From Candidatus Babelota bacterium (GTDB taxonomy: Bacteria > Babelota > Babeliae > Babelales > JACPOV01): DNA of 48,569 nucleotides. Made by a program: the position numbers and the translations under genes. The stretch is taken from contig JAKJAQ010000009.1 of the NCBI GenBank assembly GCA_022707425.1, forward strand, positions 20,251 through 68,819. The letters run 5' to 3'. The notes under the pieces were generated by a model, which worked only from the letters and a program-made list of their open reading frames with translations, searched no databases and was not told where the DNA came from. Below are positions 1-9,077 of the stretch, one piece after another (within the stretch, counting starts at the first letter, position 1; every line of letters begins with the position of its first letter).

Positions 1-392
1 GTATTTCCCATAGCAACCGCCGTTGAAACGAGTGACCCTCCACATACCACAATAAGAAGGAGTAGCGATAGAAGCGCTAATAAACAATAAGCAACGGTAC
101 GTGAAAAATAAACAAATGCACGACGCCAAACATTTGGCAAATTTACTGGATCAATTGGTAATATACGTACCCAACCGACACCTGCATACATAAAAAGCAA
201 TGCACCTAAAAAATCAACATGCACGAACGGATCCCACGAATAGTAACCTACGCGGGCTGGTGTATCATCACCCATCTTGTACGCAGCCCATGCTTGTGCA
301 AATCCACCAGTGGTTACACCAACAATGTACGTAAAAGCAAACGTGATAAACGCAATCAAATATTCAGCCGTTTTTAGTGATATCATAGTCAT
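1..392 (-). CDS. Site-2-protease-like (M50-type) membrane protein, degenerate active site, 3' part outside window
   Basis: About 130 N-terminal residues are visible and the frame stays open to the window edge. The start at 392 has AAGG five bases upstream. The protein begins with a hydrophobic segment, followed by GGFAQAWAAYKMGDDT and then DPFVHVD and GWVRILPIDPVNL. This follows the layout of the M50-like S2P family, which has HExxHA(Y/W)xAYxLGDxT, then NPxxHxD, then GWaKPVPVNP. The zinc-binding HExxH is replaced by GGFAQ, so both histidines and the glutamate are lost, while the downstream H-x-D remains. It is probably a membrane pseudoprotease; any function is unknown. It is divergent from the next gene, with 143 bases between them. 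Confidence 0.6.
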   Translation of the reverse strand, partial: MTMISLKTAEYLIAFITFAFTYIVGVTTGGFAQAWAAYKMGDDTPARVGYYSWDPFVHVDFLGALLFMYAGVGWVRILPIDPVNLPNVWRRAFVYFSRTVAYCLLALLSLLLLIVVCGGSLVSTAVAMGN

Positions 393-535
393 CAAAACCT
401 TATAAATTAAAGGTATTTTTCATTAGTCTAAAAAAAATGTGACTATTGGTCAAACAGGCATAATCAAAGCACTTGGCAAAACAACACATTTGAGTAAACT
501 GATTGCCAAAACCAAGTAGCAAAAAAAGGAATGGT

Positions 536-2833
536 ATGAAATCGTTAAAAGCTGCTGATAATAAAATTCAGCCACCTTCACAAATCGAATCTGATGCTCC
601 TGATCTTAACAAGAAAAATGCATGGTGGCGTTATATAGTGCCTCCCTTCATTTTAGCAACTTTTTCATATCTTTTTTATTATCCATCGCTTCATTATGAC
701 TTTCAATTTGATGATATTGTGAATATTCAGAAATTTTATAATATCAGGCACAATACGTTGTGGAGTTTGTTTTTAATTGGCCCTCGTTGGATAAGCTATT
801 GGCTCAATTCAATCAACTACAAAATTGGCAAATTCAACCCATTTGGTTATCGGTTAATGAATGTATCTTTTCATACACTTACCGGAATTTTGCTTTATTT
901 TTTCATAATCACCCTCTTGTCACGTTTGAAGAAAAATTCATTTTTTTCACAGTATCGTTTCGCAATCGCGTTATGCACAGCAGGTCTTTTTTTGATTCAT
1001 CCAGTGCAAACGCAAACGGTTTCCTATGTCATTCAAGGTCAGTTGGAAGGCCTTGCAACACTTTGTATGATACTTATTTGTCTTACGTTCTTAGCATTTA
1101 CAAGCGCTCGTTCTGTAATAATAAAAAGTGGATTATTGATTATATTTCTTTTTCTTGGATTCGTTTCTGCTGGAACAAAAGAAATTGCAATCGTTTCTCC
1201 TTTTTTAACCCTGCTCATTGATTGGTTTTTTGTTGCTCAAGGTAATTGGAACGATTTAAAAAAAAGAATCTGGATACACAGTTTCTTAATGATTGTTGTT
1301 TGGGGAATGTATCTCTATTTTTTAAAACCAAGTTTTTTTAAAAATGCACTTGGTTTACAAATGCAAGCATTCAACAATATAGGCAATGTATTAACTGAGC
1401 AGCGCTCAGACCCAATTACACCTCTTCATTTTTTTATTTCTCAATTTAAAGTGGTTTTACATTATCTCTTTATGTTCGTTTGGCCATTTTCTATTAGTGT
1501 TGAATATGATTGGAAATTAGTTCATAGTTTTTTTGCTCCTGATTGCATTTTACCGTTGATGATTTTATTGATTGGAGCTTGGTATATTACAAGATTGCTT
1601 TATCGTAATCCAACTTCAATTATTGGATTTGCTGTTCTTTGGTTTTTTATTGCCATTGCACCGCGCTCTAGCATTATTCCTTCTTCTGAACTCCTTGCCG
1701 ATTACAAAACTTATTTAGGTTCTATTGGTATTTTATTTTTAATCGCAGCGGGCTTAGTCAAAGGTATTCAATTGGCTTTTGAATATTTGCAGACAATTCA
1801 CATTCGTTTACCACAAACACATGCGCATCTCATTGGTCTCACACTCCTATTTATTCCATTAGGTTTTCTCACCTATCAACGAAACAAAGTATGGAGTTCA
1901 GCTGAAAAATTTTGGACAAATATTATTAAAAATGCTCCCCTGAAAGCACGCGCGTATAATAATTTGGGTGTTGCATTATCAGAACAAGGACGCATGCAAG
2001 AATCGGTCCCCTTGTATAAAAAAGCAATCTCGATGGACCGTTATTATCCAGATCCGTGGAATAATTTAGCAGTTGCATACTCAACTCTCAACAAACTCGA
2101 TCTTGCAATTGATACCATGAAACAAGCGCTCAATATCCATCGAAATTATCCCGAAGGCTATAACAATTTGGCCTCATTTTTGATTACTAAAAAAGATTAT
2201 GAAACAGCTGAGAAAATGCTTCAAATTGCGCTACAATTGCGTCCCTATTATGGCAAAGCATTTTTTAACTTAGGAAAATTGTATATGGAACAAGGAAAAC
2301 ATGACCAAGCACTCAATGCTTTTCGTTCAGCATGCATGAAAGCAGATCTTGATAATGTAGCAGGATTCACCGTTCTTGCAACCATGGCAATGGCAATGCA
2401 AAAATATCCTGATGCCATCTATGGTTATCAAAAGCTGCTTGAATTTGAACCTAACTCGTATGAACATGCATTTAATTTGGCATATGCTTATAGTCTCAAT
2501 AATCAGTTCAATGAGGCGGTACAAATGTATCGAATGCTTATCTCACGAAATAGCCATGATGGTCGATCCTGGTATAATTTAGGTGAATGCTATTTGCGGT
2601 TAAAAAGCCTTGATTTAGGTCTTGAGTCTTTACAGATGGCAAGAGCGCTTAAATTTCCTATGCCAAATCTCGATCTTCGTATTGCAGCTTGTTTACATGA
2701 TATGGGGCGAATTCAAGAGTCATATGATGTTATTGCTCAATATATTCAAAAACCAGATGCGCCCGAAGATTTAAAAAATACCGCTCGAGCTCTGCTAGGT
2801 GAGATTAATAAGCAACTTTCTCGACAAGCTTAG
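536..2833 (+). CDS. Multi-pass membrane GT-C-like protein with C-terminal TPR repeats (TMTC-like)
   Basis: The protein is 765 residues from ATG 536, which has AAGGA five bases upstream. An in-frame TTG at 503 would add 11 residues but has no clear ribosome site. Residues about 35-460 hold roughly ten hydrophobic segments. The first periplasmic loop has an acidic YDFQFDDIVNI motif, followed by NPFGYRLMNVSFHTLTG and later AGTKEIAIVSP. These are features of GT-C glycosyltransferase-like proteins related to eukaryotic TMTC proteins, which join a membrane domain to TPRs and O-mannosylate proteins. Residues about 470-735 contain seven or so TPR units (for example ARAYNNLGVALSEQGRMQES). A role in glycosylating envelope or exported proteins is inferred; the donor and acceptor are unknown. 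Confidence 0.7.
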   Translation: MKSLKAADNKIQPPSQIESDAPDLNKKNAWWRYIVPPFILATFSYLFYYPSLHYDFQFDDIVNIQKFYNIRHNTLWSLFLIGPRWISYWLNSINYKIGKFNPFGYRLMNVSFHTLTGILLYFFIITLLSRLKKNSFFSQYRFAIALCTAGLFLIHPVQTQTVSYVIQGQLEGLATLCMILICLTFLAFTSARSVIIKSGLLIIFLFLGFVSAGTKEIAIVSPFLTLLIDWFFVAQGNWNDLKKRIWIHSFLMIVVWGMYLYFLKPSFFKNALGLQMQAFNNIGNVLTEQRSDPITPLHFFISQFKVVLHYLFMFVWPFSISVEYDWKLVHSFFAPDCILPLMILLIGAWYITRLLYRNPTSIIGFAVLWFFIAIAPRSSIIPSSELLADYKTYLGSIGILFLIAAGLVKGIQLAFEYLQTIHIRLPQTHAHLIGLTLLFIPLGFLTYQRNKVWSSAEKFWTNIIKNAPLKARAYNNLGVALSEQGRMQESVPLYKKAISMDRYYPDPWNNLAVAYSTLNKLDLAIDTMKQALNIHRNYPEGYNNLASFLITKKDYETAEKMLQIALQLRPYYGKAFFNLGKLYMEQGKHDQALNAFRSACMKADLDNVAGFTVLATMAMAMQKYPDAIYGYQKLLEFEPNSYEHAFNLAYAYSLNNQFNEAVQMYRMLISRNSHDGRSWYNLGECYLRLKSLDLGLESLQMARALKFPMPNLDLRIAACLHDMGRIQESYDVIAQYIQKPDAPEDLKNTARALLGEINKQLSRQA

Positions 2834-2862
2834 TAAGAAAAAAATTATAAAAAGCCTGAATT

Positions 2863-2891
2863 TTGACCAAAAATGCAATTAGCCTTACACT
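2863..2891 (+). promoter_or_regulatory. Putative sigma70-type promoter for valS-ybeY
   Basis: TTGACC at 2863-2868 and TACACT at 2886-2891 are separated by 17 bases and lie about 40 bases upstream of the valS ATG. A 14-base palindrome (AAAA-ATGCAT-TTTT, 2897-2910) lies just downstream, in the likely leader. The promoter is assigned from consensus similarity only. Confidence 0.45.
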
Positions 2892-2931
2892 AATAAAAAA
2901 ATGCATTTTTAACTCATAAATTGCAGCAGAT

Positions 2932-5403
2932 ATGGAAAAAAAATACGATCATCAATCAAGTGAACAACAAGCACAACAACTGTGGTCAGATGGCCAAGTA
3001 TACAAAACCGATAAACATCCAGGACCTCTCTATTCTGTTGATACACCACCACCTACAGTGTCTGGGGCACTTCACATTGGCCATATTTTTTCCTATACCC
3101 AAACCGATATTATTGCTCGATTTAAACGCATGGATGGTTTTGCCGTATTTTATCCGTTCGGCTTTGATGATAATGGTTTGCCAACTGAACGTTTTGTAGA
3201 AAAAAAATGCAATGTAACTGCTCACAGCATGAAACGGTCCGAATTTATTAATTTGTGTCTCGAGCAAACCGCTGTTGTTGAAAAACAATTTGAACAATTG
3301 TGGCGGCGCATGGGGTTGTCGGTTGACTGGGATGCATGCTATTCAACTATCTCGCCTGAAGTGCGTAAAATTTCACAAGAATCGTTCATTGAGCTTTATA
3401 AAAAAGGTTTTATTTACCGTAAATTTGAGCCGGCACTTTATTGCACAGCCTGCAGAACTTCTGTTGCACAAGCTGAACTTGATGATGTAGAAAAACCATC
3501 ATTTTTTAACGATATTGTTTTCAAGATTGATGATGGAACAGAATTGATCATCGGCACTACACGGCCCGAACTCCTTAGTTCATGTGTTGCACTTCTATAT
3601 CATCCAAATGACAAACGATACCAAGCACTCCAAAATAAAGAAGCAATTGTTCCAATATTTGAAAATCGGGTAAAAATTATTGCTGATGAACTAGTCAATC
3701 CAGACAAAGGAACTGGTTTGGTAATGTGCTGTACATTTGGCGATAAAACAGACATTGTATGGTACAAAAAATATCAACTGCCGTTTAAACAATCAATTGG
3801 TCTTGATGGTCGTTGGCTTGAATCTACAGGACCGCTTGCTGGTTTAAAAGCACATGCAGCTCGAACAAAAATAATTGAACTTTTAAAAGAACAAAATTTA
3901 TTGCGCGCCCAAAAACCAATTACTCACGCAGTAAATGTTCATGAACGTTGCAAGCAAGAAATTGAATATTTACCATTATCACAATGGTTTTTAAATATCT
4001 TAGAACATAAACAGCAGTTTATTAAAATCGCCGATTCAATTGATTGGTATCCTGCATTTATGAAACAGCGATACATAAACTGGGTTGAAAATATTAATTG
4101 GGATTGGTGTTTATCTCGTCAACGTTTCTTTGGTATTCCATTTCCCGCATGGCATTGCACCAACTGCAATGAAATTATTTTGGCCGATCAAGCACAGTTG
4201 CCAGTTGATCCACAAGAAACTTCTTCTACTCAAAAAAAATGTCCTCACTGTGCAAGCACCACTATTCTGGGTGACACCGATGTGATGGACACTTGGAATA
4301 CTTCATCGCTCACCCCTTATATTTGCTCTACATTGTTTAACAATAAAGTAGAAAATCCATTCACCGACAAAGAAACATTGCAATTTATTCCAATGGGCAT
4401 GCGTCCACAAGCACATGATATTATTCGCACCTGGGCTTTTTATACCATTGTAAAAACATGGATGCATCAACATTCAATTCCATGGAAAGAAATTGTTATT
4501 TCTGGTCATGTACTGAGTGATTCAAAAGAAAAATTAGCAAAATCAAAAGATAATGCAAAAACTGATCCTGAACAATTGCTCAAGAGTTATCCAGCTGATG
4601 TAATTCGCTACTGGACTGCATCGGGCAGTTTGGGGCATGATATGGTTTTTTCTGAAACTCAGCTGCGCATTGGTCAACGACTGATTACAAAATTATGGAA
4701 CGCATTTTTATTCGTTAAAGAACACACTGTTTCAATTGATCAAGAATTTGATACAACCAAGTGTGGCACGATTAATGAATGGCTTCTTGATCGCGCATCG
4801 GCAACCTTTAAGAAATATCATTCATATTTGCAAAATCATGAATTTAATTTAGCTCTCGATTCAGTTGAACATTTTTTTTGGCATCATTTTTGTGACAACT
4901 ATCTTGAGTTGATCAAAGACCAACTATTCAAACCAGAACAATATTGCGCAGAACAAATTGTTGCAACGCGCTGGACACTATTTACCGTTGGTTTGCGCAT
5001 TTTACAAATGTATGCACCCTATTTACCGCATATTACTGAAATAATTTATCAAGAATTGTATCGTTCACCATTGAAAATTGATTCGATACATCTAACAAAA
5101 TTCAAAAACATTCAACAACCATATGCATTTGAGTTGAGTGTTCATGCAATTGATCAAGTTATCAATGTGATCACTGCTGTTCGAAAATTAAAATCAGAAC
5201 AACAATTGTCACTCAAAACAGAATTGAATGTATTACGTATTTACAGTCAGCAACAAGAACATTTGGGTTTACTTAAATTGCAAGAACAGTTAATAAAAGG
5301 CATTACACACGCGCATACAATTGAATATCATGTTGGTATTAATGAGAATGGTTCGCAACTAATTCAAGACAATGAAAATCGCATTTTAACGGTGCAGTTG
5401 TAA
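2932..5403 (+). CDS. valS: Valyl-tRNA synthetase
   Basis: This 823-residue class I synthetase charges tRNA-Val. The HIGH motif is GALHIGHIF near residue 45. The editing domain carries TRPELL, and CTAC and CERC cysteine pairs are present. The KMSKS loop reads KLAKS, so both lysines and the serine remain while M and the first S are replaced. Length and motif spacing (DNGLPTERFVEKK, DWDACYSTISPEVRKISQ) resemble the shorter archaeal-type ValRS also found in Rickettsia, rather than the roughly 950-residue E. coli type. It appears to lack the long C-terminal coiled-coil arm. ybeY follows after four bases, so the two are probably cotranscribed. Confidence 0.95.
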   Translation: MEKKYDHQSSEQQAQQLWSDGQVYKTDKHPGPLYSVDTPPPTVSGALHIGHIFSYTQTDIIARFKRMDGFAVFYPFGFDDNGLPTERFVEKKCNVTAHSMKRSEFINLCLEQTAVVEKQFEQLWRRMGLSVDWDACYSTISPEVRKISQESFIELYKKGFIYRKFEPALYCTACRTSVAQAELDDVEKPSFFNDIVFKIDDGTELIIGTTRPELLSSCVALLYHPNDKRYQALQNKEAIVPIFENRVKIIADELVNPDKGTGLVMCCTFGDKTDIVWYKKYQLPFKQSIGLDGRWLESTGPLAGLKAHAARTKIIELLKEQNLLRAQKPITHAVNVHERCKQEIEYLPLSQWFLNILEHKQQFIKIADSIDWYPAFMKQRYINWVENINWDWCLSRQRFFGIPFPAWHCTNCNEIILADQAQLPVDPQETSSTQKKCPHCASTTILGDTDVMDTWNTSSLTPYICSTLFNNKVENPFTDKETLQFIPMGMRPQAHDIIRTWAFYTIVKTWMHQHSIPWKEIVISGHVLSDSKEKLAKSKDNAKTDPEQLLKSYPADVIRYWTASGSLGHDMVFSETQLRIGQRLITKLWNAFLFVKEHTVSIDQEFDTTKCGTINEWLLDRASATFKKYHSYLQNHEFNLALDSVEHFFWHHFCDNYLELIKDQLFKPEQYCAEQIVATRWTLFTVGLRILQMYAPYLPHITEIIYQELYRSPLKIDSIHLTKFKNIQQPYAFELSVHAIDQVINVITAVRKLKSEQQLSLKTELNVLRIYSQQQEHLGLLKLQEQLIKGITHAHTIEYHVGINENGSQLIQDNENRILTVQL

Positions 5404-5407
5404 AAAA

Positions 5408-5863
5408 ATGGTTACGATAAAAAATAGTCAGCGAAAAATTAAGTATAATCCAGCGCACTTAAAAAAAGATGCACAATCTATTCTCCATTTTTTGAATTAT
5501 GGTGATTTTGATTTGGGAATTTGGTTAACAACCAATAAAACAATTCATCGCTACAATAAAGAATACCGCGAAAAAGACAAACCAACTGACATTCTTTCAT
5601 TCGCCTATCACCCAGATTTAAAACCAGGTAAACGGATCATTGTTCATGAAGATGAAGACAAAAATCTTGGCGATTTAATTATTTCTCTTGAATATGTTAA
5701 CCAAGTTGCAGATGAACTTGGCGTTTCTCTTGATGAACGCATGCGTGTTTTACTTGTGCATGGCATTTGTCATCTACGCGGTTATGATCATGAAACCGAT
5801 TCAGAATATAAAATCATGCACAAAGAAGAAAAACGCATTTTAGATTTTTTAAAAAAATCGTAA
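5408..5863 (+). CDS. ybeY: Endoribonuclease YbeY (rRNA maturation factor)
   Basis: The protein is 151 residues, normal for the family. The signature HGICHLRGYDH, near residue 118, gives the three zinc-binding histidines of this metal-dependent RNase, which acts in 16S rRNA 3'-end maturation and ribosome quality control. The upstream KPTDILSFAY block is also typical. It starts four bases after the valS stop and reads as the second gene of that operon. Its 3' end faces the convergent nitroreductase gene across 17 bases. Confidence 0.93.
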   Translation: MVTIKNSQRKIKYNPAHLKKDAQSILHFLNYGDFDLGIWLTTNKTIHRYNKEYREKDKPTDILSFAYHPDLKPGKRIIVHEDEDKNLGDLIISLEYVNQVADELGVSLDERMRVLLVHGICHLRGYDHETDSEYKIMHKEEKRILDFLKKS

Positions 5864-5880
5864 TTATTGATGGACACAAT

Positions 5881-6591
5881 TTACGGTAACTTACCTTCAA
5901 ATGCAAAAGTACTCACCGGTTTACGAATCGAAGGTTCTTCACGCGTGCGTAAATCTGCCGGTAAATCTTCACTGTTACCTGGCCTGCCAACTGCAATCAT
6001 CATCAATATTTCGTAATCATCAGAAATGTTAAGTTCGATTTTTGCACGATCATAGTCAAACCCGGCCATACCATGAGCTACAAGTCCCATTTGTGATGCT
6101 TGCAGCGCAAAATTTTGCCATGCCGCTCCCGCATCAAAGGCATGCGTTCGAGAAAATTCACCATTATGCGGAAAATATTTATACGAAACCATTAAAACTA
6201 ATGCCGATGCGTTGCAGGCCCAAGCTTGATTAAAAGGAACCATCAAGTTAAATAACGTGTTCCAATTTTCTGTGCCACGTTTTGCATAAATAAAGCGCCA
6301 TGGTTGCGCGTTATATGAAGAAGGAGCCCAGCGAGCCGCTTCAAAGAGTGGCATCAGCTCTTCATCGGTAATCTCTTTAGGTGATAATGCTCGCGGCGAC
6401 CACCGCTCAATAAAAATCGGTTCAACAGGAAAATCGGTTTTGCGAGATAGAGCTGCAACCGAATGCAAAATTCCTCTTTTCGATTCCATATCCTTTTTTT
6501 CGGCTAATGCAGCAACCATCATTGCCCCACCTGCCACAACAACTGCATATAATCCGACTAACTTGTATACGTTCATTGTTCTACCGTTCAT
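5881..6591 (-). CDS. Nitroreductase family protein with N-terminal membrane anchor
   Basis: This is an FMN-dependent nitroreductase-fold protein. ERWSPRALSPKEITDEEL and ARWAPSSYNAQPWRFIYA are the conserved flavin-binding regions, and a C-terminal AVGRPG block follows. Unlike its paralog at 7027-7602 it has an N-terminal hydrophobic stretch (VGLYAVVVAGGAMMVAAL), so it may be tethered to the membrane or exported. The start is uncertain. ATGs at 6591 and 6576 are both plausible and neither has a strong ribosome site; an upstream in-frame ATG at 6681 would overlap the preceding gene. The substrate is unknown. Confidence 0.8.
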   Translation of the reverse strand: MNGRTMNVYKLVGLYAVVVAGGAMMVAALAEKKDMESKRGILHSVAALSRKTDFPVEPIFIERWSPRALSPKEITDEELMPLFEAARWAPSSYNAQPWRFIYAKRGTENWNTLFNLMVPFNQAWACNASALVLMVSYKYFPHNGEFSRTHAFDAGAAWQNFALQASQMGLVAHGMAGFDYDRAKIELNISDDYEILMMIAVGRPGNSEDLPADLRTREEPSIRKPVSTFAFEGKLP

Positions 6592-6655
6592 TTTTTTTGT
6601 TTCAACACTACTCCGCGCATCGTACCATATCAATTGCATCTGTTCAAGCATCTGC

Positions 6656-7030
6656 TTATACGAACAGCAAAAACACTCCAAGCACCCAACTTATCAACGC
6701 AACGATAATTAAATAAACCAGTATTTTATGTTCTTTAGGAAGTAACCAACAATACCAAAAAATTAATTGTAAAAAGGCACCCACAATACCATCAAAAATC
6801 CAAAGATGAACATTATGCTCCATCATATTGTTCATACATGCATAAAGAGACCCTGCTACAAAACTCATCGCCCCAACAATGCTAGAAATAGCAATTGATG
6901 CTATAAACCCCTTTAGTTGCCGCGCTAAAGGGAGTTGATCTTGTAGTACGAACATGAAAAAACAATTTACCGTTAATTGATACACAATAATAAAGCGTAA
7001 TTGCTCTGTAATAAAATGCTCAATGATCAT
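6656..7030 (-). CDS. Small multi-pass membrane protein, unknown function
   Basis: The protein has 124 residues and about four hydrophobic segments (near residues 10-30, 42-66, 78-98 and 103-123) joined by short loops. The family is not recognised. Its ATG overlaps the stop of the upstream nitroreductase in an ATGA arrangement, so the two are probably translationally coupled. It lies between two nitroreductase paralogs, which suggests a common transcript, but no biochemical link can be read from the sequence. Confidence 0.65.
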   Translation of the reverse strand: MIIEHFITEQLRFIIVYQLTVNCFFMFVLQDQLPLARQLKGFIASIAISSIVGAMSFVAGSLYACMNNMMEHNVHLWIFDGIVGAFLQLIFWYCWLLPKEHKILVYLIIVALISWVLGVFLLFV

Positions 7031-7602
7031 TCTTTAAATTCGCCTTCGAATACAAATGATTGAATCGGATTACGATCAGAAGGAAACTCACGTTGTTGCA
7101 ATTCTGGTGGCAAACTTTCTTTTTTGCCTGGTTTGCCAATTGCGCACATTGCTTCTACCGTGTATCCTTCAGGAATGTTGAGCATTTTTTTTGATTTTTC
7201 ATAATCAAAACCTTCCATTCCATGCACCACCAAACCATCAGCAAACCCCTGTAATGCTAAATTTTCCCAAGCAGAACCAGTATCAAAAGAATGAGTACGC
7301 GCAGGTTTATTGTTAAGTGTAAACGAATCACGCGAAGCAATAACAACCAAAACCGCAGCGGTTTTTGCCCATCCTTGATTAAATGGCACCATCAAATCAA
7401 ATAATTTTTGCCAATGGGGCGTATCACGTTTTGCATAAATAAAACGCCATGGTTGACCATTATAAGAAGAAGGTGCCCAGCGCGCAGCTTCAAACAGTGT
7501 CATGAGCTGTTCATCGGTGATTGACTCACCAGACATAGCGCGTGGAGACCATCTGTTTAAAAGCAAATCTTGAATCGGATAAGCAGCTTTTCTTTTTTGC
7601 AT
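7027..7602 (-). CDS. Nitroreductase family protein (soluble paralog)
   Basis: This 191-residue protein has the nitroreductase FMN-binding motifs NRWSPRAMSGESITDEQL and ARWAPSSYNGQPWRFIYA, and ends with AIGKPGKKESLP. It aligns along its length with the protein at 5881-6591, including the LMVPFNQ(A/G)WA segment and a HGM(A/E)GFDY block. The pair therefore look like a local duplication that later diverged. The start has a near-perfect AAGGAG seven bases upstream, making this the likely first gene of a three-gene minus-strand operon. The physiological electron acceptor is unknown. Confidence 0.88.
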   Translation of the reverse strand: MQKRKAAYPIQDLLLNRWSPRAMSGESITDEQLMTLFEAARWAPSSYNGQPWRFIYAKRDTPHWQKLFDLMVPFNQGWAKTAAVLVVIASRDSFTLNNKPARTHSFDTGSAWENLALQGFADGLVVHGMEGFDYEKSKKMLNIPEGYTVEAMCAIGKPGKKESLPPELQQREFPSDRNPIQSFVFEGEFKE

Positions 7603-7744
7603 TACAAAACTCCTTTTTTTGTCGTTATCATTCTACACAGCTGATCAATAAACTAAAAAGAGTTCTTAATGATTGTGTTTAATCAACATTTATTCGTACA
7701 TTAGATATGAAAGATTTGTATCTTTTTTTAGGGTAGGAGTAGGG

Positions 7745-8140
7745 ATGTTTAATAAAAAATATATACTTACAGCAATTTTAATACTAAGCAGCCAATTATT
7801 CGCAACAACCATTTCTGTGCATAATCCATCTACGGAACCGATTGTAAGCGTCGATAAAGATGGAAATGTTACTGTCGATATTAGTCTTTTATCATCATTA
7901 ACGCAAAAGAATGCGGTAAACAATTCAAATACCATCATTAATAACAATCGAATTCACACAACACAAACAACACATCAAGAAAAAATAACACAAGCAATAC
8001 AAAATCAGAATACATCACTCAACAGTGCTCAAAATAGCAACGAGGAATTAAAAAAAGCGTGGCTCAATAGAGCCTATGGCGCATTGGCTGTCATTGCTTA
8101 TATTAAAATGCCACCATTCATTATTCTTTCATTGATTTAA
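7745..8140 (+). CDS. Exported small protein, unknown function
   Basis: The chosen ATG at 7745 follows AGGAG by five bases and gives 131 residues. Residues 1-21 form a signal peptide (MFNKKYILTAILILSSQLFA followed by TT). The mature part is rich in Asn, Thr and Gln (residues about 55-100), and a hydrophobic segment lies at the C-terminus (about 112-130). The family is not recognised. The next gene follows after 21 bases and also encodes an exported Asn/Thr-rich protein, so the two are probably one operon. Confidence 0.65.
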   Translation: MFNKKYILTAILILSSQLFATTISVHNPSTEPIVSVDKDGNVTVDISLLSSLTQKNAVNNSNTIINNNRIHTTQTTHQEKITQAIQNQNTSLNSAQNSNEELKKAWLNRAYGALAVIAYIKMPPFIILSLI

Positions 8141-8161
8141 GCGCAAAAAACGGAGGAATAT

Positions 8162-9070
8162 ATGTGTTATTTTTTAATATTATTATGCTTAACGTTCGCT
8201 TCAAGTATCAGTTTTGCTCAATTGAATCAACCACAACCAACACCAGCAAAAGTTCATGTTGATGGAACACCATCAACACTCTATATTACTATTCATACCG
8301 ATCCATCATATCAAAACAATAATACCGTGGTTAACACAAATCTACTGACCTCATTTCAGCAACAAATTCAGGCATTTGTCGATTACACCAAAGCGGGACA
8401 AGATTTCGTTAAAACGAAATTAACCAATTTTTCAGATTTCATGATCGCCTATGCAAAAGAAAATTCGATGCAACTATCAGTTGGGGCCGTTGGCGCAATC
8501 TATGCGGGAATATGGTTTCGTTTTATTTATTTACATCATCGTATTTTCAAACCGGATACTTGGGCTTCGTGGAAAAATAAAAGCGATCTTGATGAACTTC
8601 AATCAATTTCACAGGCGCAACTTTCTCGCGAGCTCGTTCTTGCAATTCAAAAAAAATATCAAGCTGCTGATAAAATTGCTGATTTCATTACCCCACTCAT
8701 GGCATTCATCGTTGACATAAATAGCGAAATGAATCATATAAACTCGTTCATTTGGCAATATGAATCGTTAAAAAAAATAAAATTAATCGCTTTATTTCCT
8801 GGTTATGGAAAAACAGTAAAACTTTTAAGAGAAAAACTTAAACGACTTTTATTTCTTAAAAATGTTTTTGGTTCATGGATGGCTGAATACAAAATTAGTA
8901 TGAACATGAAACCTGAAAATACAAGACGGGCAATTAATCGTGCAGCAAATCATACTACATTAGCAACTAAAAAACAGTACTCAGCAGCCAGAAACAAAGA
9001 AATTGTCGAGAATTTTTTAAAATCACAACCAACTACGCTCTCACAATCTCTTGCTCAACAAGCATGTTAG
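8162..9070 (+). CDS. Exported membrane-associated protein, unknown function
   Basis: The protein is 302 residues, with a strong GGAGG ribosome site before the ATG. It starts with a signal peptide ending near SFAQ (residue 20), followed by a Pro/Thr/Asn-rich stretch. One clear hydrophobic segment lies near residues 100-118 (VGAVGAIYAGIWFRFIYL). The remainder is basic and helical, with Lys/Arg-rich stretches around residues 215-240. The family is not recognised. It is probably cotranscribed with the preceding exported gene. It ends seven bases before the convergent MCE gene. Confidence 0.65.
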   Translation: MCYFLILLCLTFASSISFAQLNQPQPTPAKVHVDGTPSTLYITIHTDPSYQNNNTVVNTNLLTSFQQQIQAFVDYTKAGQDFVKTKLTNFSDFMIAYAKENSMQLSVGAVGAIYAGIWFRFIYLHHRIFKPDTWASWKNKSDLDELQSISQAQLSRELVLAIQKKYQAADKIADFITPLMAFIVDINSEMNHINSFIWQYESLKKIKLIALFPGYGKTVKLLREKLKRLLFLKNVFGSWMAEYKISMNMKPENTRRAINRAANHTTLATKKQYSAARNKEIVENFLKSQPTTLSQSLAQQAC

Positions 9071-9077
9071 CAAACAA

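Noticed and set aside
6592-6681. Upstream start for the membrane-anchored nitroreductase
   Set aside because: It overlaps the preceding membrane protein gene and adds Cys-rich sequence that resembles no family member.
5881-9070. Mobile element or genomic island
   Set aside because: No transposase, integrase, flanking direct repeats or tRNA target was seen; orphan exported genes alone are not evidence of an island.
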